49,383 nt of DNA, taken from assembly GCA_020445405.1 (NCBI GenBank), contig JAGRGQ010000026.1, positions 1 through 49,383 on the forward strand, in the 5' to 3' direction. The number at the start of each line of letters is the position of its first letter. Within the stretch, counting starts at the first letter, position 1. The notes beneath the pieces were generated by a model. It was given only the letters and a program-made list of their open reading frames with translations, searched no databases and had not been told where the DNA came from. The translations under genes and the position numbers were made by a program. The DNA comes from Gammaproteobacteria bacterium (GTDB taxonomy: Bacteria; Pseudomonadota; Gammaproteobacteria; Chromatiales; Chromatiaceae). Shown here piece by piece: positions 26,372-33,910 of this stretch.

Positions 26372-26731
26372 ATGACCGCCAATCGAAAACCCACCGATAT
26401 AATTCTGCACAAAGCCAGTCGTACACTTGAAGTCATTTTCAATGAGGATGAAAAATACCATTTGCCGTGGGAGTATCTGCGTCTCTTTTCACCCTCGAAA
26501 GAGGTAAGGGCACGTCACGGCAGGCAGCGCATACTGCTGAGCGGAAAAGAGAATGTGGTGCTGGAAAAAATCGCGCCCATAGGCAATTATGCGATCAAAC
26601 TCTATTTCGATGACGGGCATAAGTCAGGGCTGTATGATTGGGGTTACCTGAGAGAATTGGGAGTGCAATACGACCGGAACTGGCAGGATCATCTCGAACG
26701 GATGGGGGCCGAGAATGGAAAGGATCACTAG
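26372..26731 (+). CDS. DUF971 protein (gamma-butyrobetaine hydroxylase N-terminal-like domain)
   Basis: 119 residues. Seen: PTDIILHKASRTLEVIF, YHLPWEYLRLFSPSKEVR and the terminal GHKSGLYDWGYLREL, the standard elements of this small single-domain family, often found in proteobacteria near iron-sulfur or ubiquinone genes. It overlaps the next gene (hspQ) by 17 bases, so the two are coupled. The exact function is unknown. Confidence 0.9.
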   Translation: MTANRKPTDIILHKASRTLEVIFNEDEKYHLPWEYLRLFSPSKEVRARHGRQRILLSGKENVVLEKIAPIGNYAIKLYFDDGHKSGLYDWGYLRELGVQYDRNWQDHLERMGAENGKDH

Positions 26732-27032
26732 GGCGGGTCATCATATCGGTCAACTGGTTCACCATAAGCTGTTCGATTACCGGGGTGTGATCTATGACGT
26801 GGATCCGGTGTTCATGCTGACCGACGAGTGGTACGAACAGGTTGCATTGAGCCGGCCGCCGAAAGATGAACCCTGGTACCGGGTACTGGTGGACGGGTCG
26901 TCCCATCAGACTTATGTAGCCGAGCGTAATCTGGAAGCCGATCTGTTGGGAGAGGCAATCGACCATCCGCTTTTGAATTTCTATTTCTCTGATTTCACGG
27001 GCGGGCAGTACCGGGTCAGAAACAGAAACTGA
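26715..27032 (+). CDS. hspQ: Heat shock protein HspQ (hemimethylated-DNA-binding YccV family)
   Basis: 105 residues, exactly the family length. Seen: GHHIGQLVHHKLFDYRGVIYDVDP, DEWYEQVALSRPPKDEPWY and the ending SHQTYVAERNL...NFYFSDFTGGQYR. In E. coli HspQ binds the Lon protease as an activator and was first described with DnaA/hemimethylated DNA (family knowledge). Its ATG lies inside the DUF971 gene. Convergent with a TPR gene 24 bases downstream. Confidence 0.93.
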   Translation: MERITRAGHHIGQLVHHKLFDYRGVIYDVDPVFMLTDEWYEQVALSRPPKDEPWYRVLVDGSSHQTYVAERNLEADLLGEAIDHPLLNFYFSDFTGGQYRVRNRN

Positions 27033-27056
27033 TGAGTTGCCGAACAGGAACGCAAA

Positions 27057-27374
27057 TTATTTTTTTTGTGCTTTCAGTCGTTTGAGAAATACCTCCATCT
27101 CTTTGACTGCCTGCACATCCCCCTTCTCTCCGGCAACGGATATGCCGCGCTCATATGCCTGGATCGCATCCTCGTCGCGTCCAAGCTTCATCAGCGCCTT
27201 GGCGTAAATTTTCCAACTGGCGGAGTGCCCCGGGTCCTGAGTAAGCGCTTTCTCCAGGTGCTCGATCGCCGCGTCCAGCATGCCCTCCTTGAGGCAGAGC
27301 GTGCCAAGTGTATGGCGTAAAAGCAGGTTGTCGTTACCCTGCGCCAGCATTTTTTCCAACGCTGCTCGGTCCAT
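27057..27374 (-). CDS. Small tetratricopeptide repeat protein
   Basis: 105 residues made of TPR-like helix pairs: LRHTLGTLCLKEGMLDAAIEHLEKALTQDP and SWKIYAKALMKLGRDEDAIQAYERGI show the W/L-G-Y-A-F-A-P spacing. No signal peptide. Cytosolic adaptor of unknown partner. Single gene convergent with hspQ. Confidence 0.8.
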   Translation of the reverse strand: MDRAALEKMLAQGNDNLLLRHTLGTLCLKEGMLDAAIEHLEKALTQDPGHSASWKIYAKALMKLGRDEDAIQAYERGISVAGEKGDVQAVKEMEVFLKRLKAQKK

Positions 27375-27763
27375 GGTTTAACACACTCCGGGATTGATGT
27401 TTTTGCGGATTCTATCCGATTCGTTCTGATCCGGCATCCGCTAACGTCATTGGCATGGTTGCAGGTTCAGCGCTGGCACTCGCGCTTGTGAAGGCGGGGT
27501 GAACCGGTTTCTTGACTGGATCAGTCTGCCGCGGTCTGGCGTATCCCGGTTATTTTGACTGGGAGAAAGCGCCATTCGGCCGTTACAGCAATTTTCATAA
27601 TATTCCAATATAAAAACTGGTATTAATTTGATTCGCAATGTGCATAATATTTGTCAGGGATTGATATGGATACTCAAAACAGAAAGGGACTTTGGCAGGG
27701 ATGACCGAAGCGCTTAGAGCGTACAATTTTGGACCCGGCCGGATAGCCGGGTTTTTTATTGGA
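27375..27763. other. Intergenic region with a possible small RNA
   Basis: No protein gene of convincing size. The second half is AT-rich (27590-27670), contains a TAATAT box near 27647, and ends in a strong plus-strand hairpin with T-run. A plus-strand transcript of roughly 100 bases between these would carry no known RNA family. Two tiny open frames there (12 residues at 27666, overlapping another at 27702) lack support. Confidence 0.3.
27733..27758 (+). terminator. Rho-independent terminator
   Basis: ACCCGGC (27733-27739), loop CGGATA, GCCGGGT (27746-27752), then TTTTTA. Oriented for plus-strand transcription although the nearest annotated plus gene ends 700 bases upstream. It can also stop the DUF2971 gene, which ends 6 bases away on the other strand. 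Confidence 0.7.
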
Positions 27764-28648
27764 TCAACGCTGCCGGTAGGGTATCTGGCAGTAGCTGATG
27801 CCACGCCTCGGACTGGCACGCTGTTTGGCGAGATACAGCTCCAGCGAATTCATCGAGAGTTCGATATTACTGGTAGGGCCCAGGTAGACGTGATCGAGCT
27901 TCAGGCTGCTGTCGCCGTCATCGGTCAACCGGAACTCGTAAAAAGGAATCAGCATCGATGTTCCTTCGCGAAAATAGACCGATGCATCCGAAAAGTCGGT
28001 TATCACCGGTGAAACAATGCGCCACTCCTGCTCCTCTTCAAACGAGGGGTGCTTGAGAATGGAGGCGATGCGCAGCAGATCACCCTCCACCCGTTCGAAA
28101 ACATCGTAGTAGGTGTAGTCACGTGGACGAGGGGCCGATTCTCCGATATCTTCGGACTGACCGGCGGCGATCTCGACTGCATCCACGATCTGCTCTATCA
28201 GCGCTCGCTGCTGTCCGGCTTCATAGAGACATTTCCCAACCTGGAAACATTGGCGTTCCGCGCAGGAACGAATATGAACAGGATCGAATCCCAGGCTGAC
28301 GCCCTTACCGTGCATGCTGTAACCGCGCCACTGGCTGAGCAGGTTGCCGTTGGCCCTGAAGGATCCGCCGAACAGCATCGAGCCACCGATGATGCGGTGC
28401 GACAGCCATTCCAACAGCTGGTTCAGCAGCCGGGGATTATCCGTTCCCCCGGCGATACGTTCCGAGACATGCGTCTGCAGCAGGGTGAGCGAATGTCTGA
28501 GTTCCTCCGAATCGTTCATATAGCGGATGTCGCTCGCCCGCAGTACACCGCTGTTCACTATACCCAGAAGACCTGCAAAAGAGGTGTAGTGGTAAAGGGT
28601 GTCAACCGGTGTAGCCGCAAACAGACTCCTGGTAATGTTCTCTATCAT
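27764..28648 (-). CDS. DUF2971 family protein
   Basis: 294 residues, cytosolic. Seen: the family opening LYHYTSFAGLLGIVNSGVL followed by RYMNDSEEL, then LLSQWRGYSMHGKGVSLGFD and the C-terminal EEEQEWRI element. These are the diagnostic DUF2971 motifs. The biochemical role is not established; members are often scattered in accessory regions. Single gene with a hairpin directly at its 3' end. Function not assigned. Confidence 0.85.
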   Translation of the reverse strand: MIENITRSLFAATPVDTLYHYTSFAGLLGIVNSGVLRASDIRYMNDSEELRHSLTLLQTHVSERIAGGTDNPRLLNQLLEWLSHRIIGGSMLFGGSFRANGNLLSQWRGYSMHGKGVSLGFDPVHIRSCAERQCFQVGKCLYEAGQQRALIEQIVDAVEIAAGQSEDIGESAPRPRDYTYYDVFERVEGDLLRIASILKHPSFEEEQEWRIVSPVITDFSDASVYFREGTSMLIPFYEFRLTDDGDSSLKLDHVYLGPTSNIELSMNSLELYLAKQRASPRRGISYCQIPYRQR

Positions 28649-29019
28649 CTGTCTATCCGTGGACCGTCATTACCATAATTCGATCATGGATAAACGCATA
28701 GGACAAGCGGCGTTTTTGTTGCCGGAGCAAGCGGACCCAACGATGCTGACGGCTACGCGCACTCCCCGACTTGCGGAAAAGGCCGCCGCGGACGGCGCCA
28801 GCGCATCGGCTTGGTATAAGGCGTAATCCGATTGCGTGCGGAGACAGATGGCGGCCAGTCAGCGCGGGGGTGTTCAGACGGTGAATGCGGCAGCGAGGTA
28901 GGGGAGCCAGATGATAAACGAGATTGAACGTCCGGCATCATCGCCGTACAGTGCTAAAGGCTGACGAACCACCGGGGGTATCGTGGTTGCTTCGGAATGT
29001 CAGCAGACGCTGGCTTTCA
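28649..29019. other. Intergenic, no gene recognised
   Basis: Contains only short frames, such as one from about 28686 of 46 residues rich in Ala with no family resemblance. No hairpin with T-run and no clear promoter was seen. Confidence 0.4.
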
Positions 29020-29208
29020 TCATTTTACCAGTCTCAACCCCGGTTCTTCAGCCGCATCGGTGACAAAGGTCTCATGCGTCAGGTCAACAATGTTCCTGAT
29101 CAAATCGGACAACAGTTCCAGATCCGTTCTTCCCGGACACCCTTCTCTGGCATTGAGTTCGCTGAGTTGGCGCAACGTCTGTTCCGATACTTCGACTGGA
29201 ATAATCAT
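29020..29208 (-). CDS. Small putative ribbon-helix-helix protein
   Basis: 62 residues from ATG 29208. Seen: a short beta-like strand MIIPVEVSEQ, helix TLRQLSELNARE, a CPGR turn and helix TDLELLSDLIRNIVDL, which follows the strand-helix-helix layout of RHH DNA-binding proteins/antitoxins. Codon choice looks like that of neighbouring genes. The frame stays open upstream to 29349; an ATG at 29295 would add a basic 29-residue extension, so the true start is uncertain. No toxin gene was found beside it. Recognition is by pattern only. Confidence 0.45.
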   Translation of the reverse strand: MIIPVEVSEQTLRQLSELNAREGCPGRTDLELLSDLIRNIVDLTHETFVTDAAEEPGLRLVK

Positions 29209-29451
29209 TCTCTTTTGGATCCTGTCTCTGCAATTAGCAGTTGGTGCGCGTGGTTTCAATCGCAATGTCTCGCTACGAGGAACACTCCTGTCCATGATTC
29301 GGTCAGGCACCAGCAAAAAAATCGGGATACAGTTGACTTCTGAAGGCACTGTGGTAGTTGTTTACTACGTTTTTATTACAAAATAATTACGGTAGGATTA
29401 AAATCCGGGGAGCAGAAGTACATCCGATTCGCGCTCATTCACTCAAACAAG

Positions 29452-29781
29452 ATGAATAAAAGAGACCGCCAGGCACCATTTAAAGATTTCTACAGCATTT
29501 TGGGTGTACCCAAAAATGCATCGGAAAGGGGAATCAAGGCGGCTTTTAGAAAACTTGCCCGCAGGTACCATCCGGACATGAACCGTGACGATCCGGATGC
29601 CACCAGAAAGTTCACAGAGCTGGTCGAAGCCTACCGTACGCTGAAATCGCAAGAGAAACGCAATGAAGTGGATGCGCGGATAATCTCCGAATTCTGCCGT
29701 TCTTTTCTCGGCTCGATCCGGACAACGGAAGAGTCCAACAAGAAGGTTAAGTTGGAATTTTTCCGGATTCTGAAAAAGTAG
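29452..29781 (+). CDS. Small J-domain protein (DnaJ-like)
   Basis: 109 residues. Seen: J domain from about 12 to 75 with DFYSILGVPKNAS, the helix II RKLARRY and the HPD motif (His40-Pro41-Asp42) required to stimulate Hsp70 ATPase, followed by a helical basic tail. There is no Gly/Phe or zinc-finger region, so this is a class III J protein that would recruit DnaK to an unknown client. Ends at a perfect 18-bp inverted repeat. Confidence 0.88.
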   Translation: MNKRDRQAPFKDFYSILGVPKNASERGIKAAFRKLARRYHPDMNRDDPDATRKFTELVEAYRTLKSQEKRNEVDARIISEFCRSFLGSIRTTEESNKKVKLEFFRILKK

Positions 29782-29785
29782 TCTG

Positions 29786-29833
29786 CAGCGGAGAGATCAA
29801 TCCGGCAAAAGCGCTGGATTGATCTCTCCGCTG
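29786..29833. terminator. Perfect 18-bp inverted repeat between convergent genes
   Basis: CAGCGGAGAGATCAATCC (29786-29803) is exactly complementary to 29816-29833, with a 12-base loop. It lies 4 bases after the J-domain stop and 26 bases after the stop of the convergent microprotein. No immediate T-run on the plus strand; on the minus strand CTTTTTC follows 9 bases later. Best read as a bidirectional terminator. Confidence 0.65.
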
Positions 29834-29859
29834 TGGGTCAATCTCTTTGTCGACCTGGA

Positions 29860-29973
29860 TTAAAGCAGCATCACCCAGACCAGCGTGGCTGCGGTGATGA
29901 TTCCGAGTGCGATGAATCCTGCCGCTGCACAGATCGTGCAGGTATGGCCGATACTTCTTACGATTCTGTTCAT
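29860..29973 (-). CDS. 37-residue single-pass membrane microprotein with a CxxC motif
   Basis: MNRIVRSIGHTCTIC followed by one hydrophobic helix, AAAGFIALGIITAATLVWVM. A full AGGAGG ribosome site lies 5 bases before the ATG (29979-29984), the best in this region, which is the main reason to accept so short a gene. Topology: basic N-terminus inside, helix across the membrane; Cys12 and Cys15 (CTIC) sit at its cytoplasmic edge. Family not recognised. Convergent with the J-domain gene, with an 18-bp inverted repeat between them. Confidence 0.65.
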   Translation of the reverse strand: MNRIVRSIGHTCTICAAAGFIALGIITAATLVWVMLL

Positions 29974-30386
29974 TAAAACCTCCTCTCCTCTGCACTATCA
30001 CTTCTGAATCTGAACGTTACGGCTAATATGATGATTTTGAAGAGAAAAAATTATTGCTATTTTAAAAATCGGGTACCTGGCTGGTTAAAAACCGCTTAAA
30101 CCCGTCAGCGTGGCTGTCGTATGCATCCGTATGAAAAAACTCTATACCCAAATTAATTGGGGTTAAATTAGGGTATACACTTAATATCATTGGGGTACAC
30201 CCTTTTTATCATACTGCTGTCGAGTCGGACGGCAGCAGTGAAGCATAGAAAGGAGACGGCGAATTCAGCGGGTCCGGGAAGCGGGAAATGCATTAACCGG
30301 CTATCAGCAATAGGCTCTGGATTTTCAATTTACATCAGAACACAATGAATCAACGTAGCATTTCTGCGTTTTTACGAGGAATCCAG
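29974..30386. promoter_or_regulatory. AT-rich divergent regulatory region with repeated GGGGT(A/T) boxes
   Basis: Lies between the microprotein (minus) and the SYLF gene (plus). At about 30155-30210 it carries TTGGGGTTAAATTAGGG, then TATACACTTAATATCA, then TTGGGGTACACCC: two TTGGGGT boxes about 32 bases apart, and the pseudo-palindromes GGGTATACAC and GGGTACACCC (GGGT-2-ACCC). This looks like a cluster of operator half-sites. An AAGGAG at about 30250 has no long frame behind it. Confidence 0.4.
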
Positions 30387-30953
30387 ATGATGAATATTCA
30401 CTCACGCGCCGTGTTGATCGCGTTTCTGTTGCTGCTGCCGTTCAACTCCGCGCTGGCCGATAAATACTCGGATACCAGAAAGATGTTCGAGAACGCGGGC
30501 GCATCCAACCTGTTCAAGAGTGCCTACGGTTATGCGTTGTTCCCCACTATCGGCAAAGCCGGTTTTGTAGTCGGTGGCGCTTATGGCGAGGGACGTGTCT
30601 ACCAGGGCGGCATGTACATCGGCGATACAAAAATGACTCAGGCGACCATTGGCTTTCAGCTCGGTGGTACCGGCTTCAGTCAGGTCATCTTCTTTCAGGA
30701 CAAGCGCGCACTCGATGAATTCACCAGAGGCAACTTTGAATTTGGTGCCGAGGCCCAGGCGACGGTGCTGACCTCCGCAGCCGGTGCTTCCGCCAATACC
30801 ACCGGCAGTTCGGCCACTGCCAGTGGCGGTAAGAATAACGCTGTTACCAAAGGCGATTACTACAAGGGCATGGCCACCTTCACCATCACCAAAGGCGGTG
30901 TGATGTACGAGGCCAGCATTGGTGGTCAGAAGTTCAGCTATACAGCCAAATAG
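30387..30953 (+). CDS. YSC84/SYLF-domain lipid-binding protein, exported
   Basis: 188 residues. Seen: signal peptide ending FNSALA|DKYS, then the SYLF domain with YGYALFPTIGKAGFVVGGAYGEGRVY, GFQLGGTGFSQVIFFQDKRALDEFTRGNFEFGAEAQATV and a C-terminal GGVMYEASIGGQKFSY. A Ser/Ala/Thr/Gly-rich loop (about 133-148) interrupts the domain. SYLF proteins bind phosphoinositides in eukaryotes; bacterial exported forms are of unknown function. GAGGA precedes the ATG pair 30387/30390; an upstream in-frame ATG at 30345 would spoil the signal peptide. Confidence 0.88.
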   Translation: MMNIHSRAVLIAFLLLLPFNSALADKYSDTRKMFENAGASNLFKSAYGYALFPTIGKAGFVVGGAYGEGRVYQGGMYIGDTKMTQATIGFQLGGTGFSQVIFFQDKRALDEFTRGNFEFGAEAQATVLTSAAGASANTTGSSATASGGKNNAVTKGDYYKGMATFTITKGGVMYEASIGGQKFSYTAK

Positions 30954-31322
30954 CCCGGGGGTCCACCGCAACCGATGGACCGATGTTGCGGTCCTCTGAA
31001 TCGAGGGCAGTCATACGAGGCTTTTCGTTCCGCTGTGACGGGAGATCATTCCCCGCCGGCGGTTACAGGACCTCGTCGATGTGCTCCACGCAACTCCAGC
31101 CGATGTCGGCACGTACGAGGCTGGACCGTCGGCGCGCCGGTTCTGGTCATTGAAGGGTGTACCAGCCCATGATCGTCGGCGCGGGAAGTTATACGGTCAT
31201 AACGCCCGATCGCGAAGGCAGGCACGTCAAAAGCGGCTTTTGATCAGCGCCGTATCGCACCGGAGACTCAGCATACCCCCAATATTTCCGTAGCCTGAAT
31301 TTTTCCATACAAGGAACCCAAG
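30954..31322. other. Intergenic, no gene recognised
   Basis: GC-rich stretch with short frames only, none resembling a protein family. No hairpin with T-run was seen. The promoter of the next gene should lie near its right end. Confidence 0.4.
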
Positions 31323-32420
31323 ATGTCAACCAATCCTTTGGCGAGCCTGCGTGATGAATGGTCGGGCAAGGCGGCAGAGACTGCGATTCGTCTCGGTGTG
31401 CTGGCGATACTGTTGGTATGGTGTTTCCAGATCCTCCAACCGTTCATCCTGCCTTTTCTCTGGGCCGTGATCATCGCTGTGGCGATTTACCCGCTTTACG
31501 TTTCGCTGGTCAATGTGCTGCAGGGGCGGACCGCCATTGCAGCGGCGCTGATCACGGTCGGCTTTCTGGTGATCCTGATGGTTCCCACGGTGATGTTGAC
31601 AAAACACTTGGTAGCGAATGTGGCCGCGCTGGCGGACGGGATCCGGCAGGGTCGGATCGAAATTCCGCCTCCCCCGGACGCCGTCAGAGCCTGGCCGCTG
31701 ATCGGTGATGCGGTGGCAAATGCCTGGAACCTCGTCCTGACCAATTTCGTCGAAGCATTGCGCCTGGTGGAACCGCAGTTAAAAGTGCTCGGCCTGTGGC
31801 TGCTCAGCGTCGCCGCCAAAGCTGGCGTTGGACTGCTTGTCTTTGTCGCGGCGTTTGTGATCGCCGGGATACTGCTGGCCAACTCGGCGCAGGGTCATCG
31901 GCTCGCGTACCGTGTTTCCCGGCGTCTGGTTGGCGAACGCGGCGATAAATTTGCCGACCTCGCGGGGGCGACCATTCGCAGCGTGGCCCGCGGTGTATTG
32001 GGTGTCGCGGTGATTCAAGCTCTGCTCGCCGGTCTGGGATTCATGGCCGCAGGTGTGCCCGGCGCCGGGATCTGGGCGCTGCTGTGCCTGATATCGGCGG
32101 TCGTTCAGATCGGTGTCGGGCCGATAGTGATCCCCGTGGTGATTTATGTGTTTGTCACCGGTGACACGGTTATTGCGGTGGTTTTTCTGGTGTGGAACGC
32201 GTTGATCATGGTGCTCGATAATATTTTGAAGCCGCTGCTGATCGGACGCGGCGTCGATGTACCCATGATCGTGATCTTCGTCGGCGCCATCGGTGGCATG
32301 CTGCTGTCCGGGATCATCGGTCTGTTCATTGGCGCAATCGTCCTGGCGCTGGGATACAAACTGTTTCAGGCCTGGCTGGCCGCACAGCCCGATGGAGATG
32401 AGGATACCCCTGTTGAGTAG
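31323..32420 (+). CDS. AI-2E family (PerM/TqsA-like) membrane permease
   Basis: 365 residues, about seven to eight hydrophobic helices. Seen: N-terminal paired helices with ILQPFILPFLWAVIIAVAIYPLY, a central amphipathic region with MVPTVMLTKHLV, then the conserved C-terminal motif VWNALIMVLDNILKPLLIGRGVDVPMIVIFVGAIGGM, typical of this family. Members export AI-2 or Na+/solutes; the substrate cannot be told from sequence. An AAGGAACCCAAG sequence precedes the ATG. Confidence 0.93.
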   Translation: MSTNPLASLRDEWSGKAAETAIRLGVLAILLVWCFQILQPFILPFLWAVIIAVAIYPLYVSLVNVLQGRTAIAAALITVGFLVILMVPTVMLTKHLVANVAALADGIRQGRIEIPPPPDAVRAWPLIGDAVANAWNLVLTNFVEALRLVEPQLKVLGLWLLSVAAKAGVGLLVFVAAFVIAGILLANSAQGHRLAYRVSRRLVGERGDKFADLAGATIRSVARGVLGVAVIQALLAGLGFMAAGVPGAGIWALLCLISAVVQIGVGPIVIPVVIYVFVTGDTVIAVVFLVWNALIMVLDNILKPLLIGRGVDVPMIVIFVGAIGGMLLSGIIGLFIGAIVLALGYKLFQAWLAAQPDGDEDTPVE

Positions 32421-32816
32421 CGTCAAACCGGCATTAATGAAAAAAATAATCTATATTATACAATAAGTAATGATAATTAACGTATAATATACTTTAAATG
32501 AAATAGAAAGACGGACGAACGGGATAATTGGATTTTGTCGTAGATCACCGGTCTTATTTGGCGGCGATGTCGCAGCATTGTTCCACGAATTGTTTACAAA
32601 TTCCGGTCAAAGGTTTACAAAGATCCGGCAGCCACCACCCCGACCGATCCATCCGGCCTGAAACCCGGCGGCGGGCTGAAATTATACCGCCGCATCCGGA
32701 CCCCGTGCGGCACCTTCTTCACAATCGCAGTCGCACCATGACTGACCCGGCCTCTCTTCTTCGGAGGCGAGTTGATCGGGGTACCTGTGGAGCAGTATCT
32801 CTGAGAGGAAGTGGAA
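32421..32816. promoter_or_regulatory. Intergenic region: AT-rich promoter-like segment and a direct repeat
   Basis: 32440-32510 is AT-rich with a TATAAT at 32483-32488 (no clear -35). Further on, GTTTACAAA followed by (T/GA)TCCGG occurs twice, at 32592-32606 and 32613-32628, period 21 bases (two helical turns), as expected for a tandem protein-binding site. No gene was recognised between. Confidence 0.4.
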
Positions 32817-33512
32817 ATGAAGCGCGTTATTCTCGTAATCCTGCTCGCATTGCTGGTGCCGATTGCCACTGCGGATCCGTTGGATGACGCAAATACAGCG
32901 TACAATCGCGGCGACTACGCAGAGGCATTGCGGCTTCTGCGTGAGCTTGTCGAGCAGGATAATGCCAAAGCTCAATACAACCTCGGTGTCATGTATGCCA
33001 CCGGGCAGGGCGTTCCCCAGGATTATGCAGAAGCGGTGAGCTGGTACCGGAAGGCCGCGGAGCAGGGTGATGCCAATGCCCAGTTCACACTCGGCATCAT
33101 GTACGATCAGAGCAGGGGTGTGCCTCAGGACTATGCGGAGGCGATGCGCTGGTACCGAAAAGCCGCGGAGCAGGATGACGCCAATGCCCAGTTCACACTC
33201 GGCATCATGTACGACCAGGGCAAGGGCGTTCCCCAGAACTTCGCCGAAGCGCAGCGCTGGTACCGGAAGGCGGCGGAGCAGCGCCATCTCAGTGCACAAT
33301 TCAAGCTCGGTTATATGTACTATCGTGGCCGGGGCGTCCCGCAGGACTATGTAAAAGCCCATAAATGGTGGAATCTCGTTGCGACCGCCGGTCGTGCGTC
33401 TGCCGTTGCGGCCCGTAACGATCTCGCCGAATTAATGACTCCCGAAGAGATAGCGGAAGCCGAGAAACTGGCGCTGGAGTGGGTGGAAAAACAAAAAAAT
33501 AGCGAACCTTGA
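32817..33512 (+). CDS. Exported Sel1-repeat protein
   Basis: 231 residues. Seen: signal peptide MKRVILVILLALLVPIATA, then four Sel1-like repeats of 36 residues (from about 50, 86, 122 and 158), each with AQ(Y/F)xLGxMY...G(V)PQ(D/N)(Y/F)AEA...WYRKAAEQ, and a helical C-terminus with LMTPEEIAEAEKLALEW. Sel1 proteins act as scaffolds in envelope complexes. AGAGGA lies 7 bases before ATG 32817; GTG 32811 is too close to it. Repeats 2 and 3 are nearly identical at DNA level over the start of the unit (34 identical bases, offset 108), suggesting recent duplication. Confidence 0.9.
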   Translation: MKRVILVILLALLVPIATADPLDDANTAYNRGDYAEALRLLRELVEQDNAKAQYNLGVMYATGQGVPQDYAEAVSWYRKAAEQGDANAQFTLGIMYDQSRGVPQDYAEAMRWYRKAAEQDDANAQFTLGIMYDQGKGVPQNFAEAQRWYRKAAEQRHLSAQFKLGYMYYRGRGVPQDYVKAHKWWNLVATAGRASAVAARNDLAELMTPEEIAEAEKLALEWVEKQKNSEP

Positions 33513-33910
33513 GGCCGCGAGGGTCTGGGCGATGGTTTGTGGATATCAGGCGCCGCTTCGGCTGACAAGGCGGGTAAATGTCCCGGGAGGCCCGGGTGGC
33601 GGGTACCGGCTTTGCTCTGCCGATTGTGGGACTCGGCGGAATGCAGACGATCGGTTTGTTTGGGGAGGGCCGGATGTGCGCCTGTTGGAGAAACGCGACT
33701 GAAGCCCGCTTTGAAGCAAGCGTTTGGTGGAGGGGCAGTACGTCGGGAATTCCACCCCACATTGGACCGGCTGCAGCGGTCACAATCCCACAAAAACTTA
33801 ATCCTCTTACAGGGAAATTTTGATCTATGGTTATCGCGATGAATCTCAACACCGGCAGCCATGCGGTGGATTCTGGAACTCCAACTTCTTTTGATTACGG
33901 AAAATGAAAA
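33513..33910. other. Intergenic, no gene recognised
   Basis: Short overlapping frames on both strands, none recognisable. CCCGGG occurs twice, three bases apart (33582-33596). The end (33830-33910) is AT-richer and should hold the promoter of the cytochrome gene. Confidence 0.4.

Noticed and set aside
28686-28826. 46-codon plus-strand frame after the DUF2971 start
   Set aside because: Ala-rich, no ribosome site, no family resemblance, so reported only as part of the non-coding stretch.
33582-33596. CCCGGG-AGG-CCCGGG as a regulatory site
   Set aside because: Self-complementary six-base GC motif in GC-rich DNA; likely by chance.
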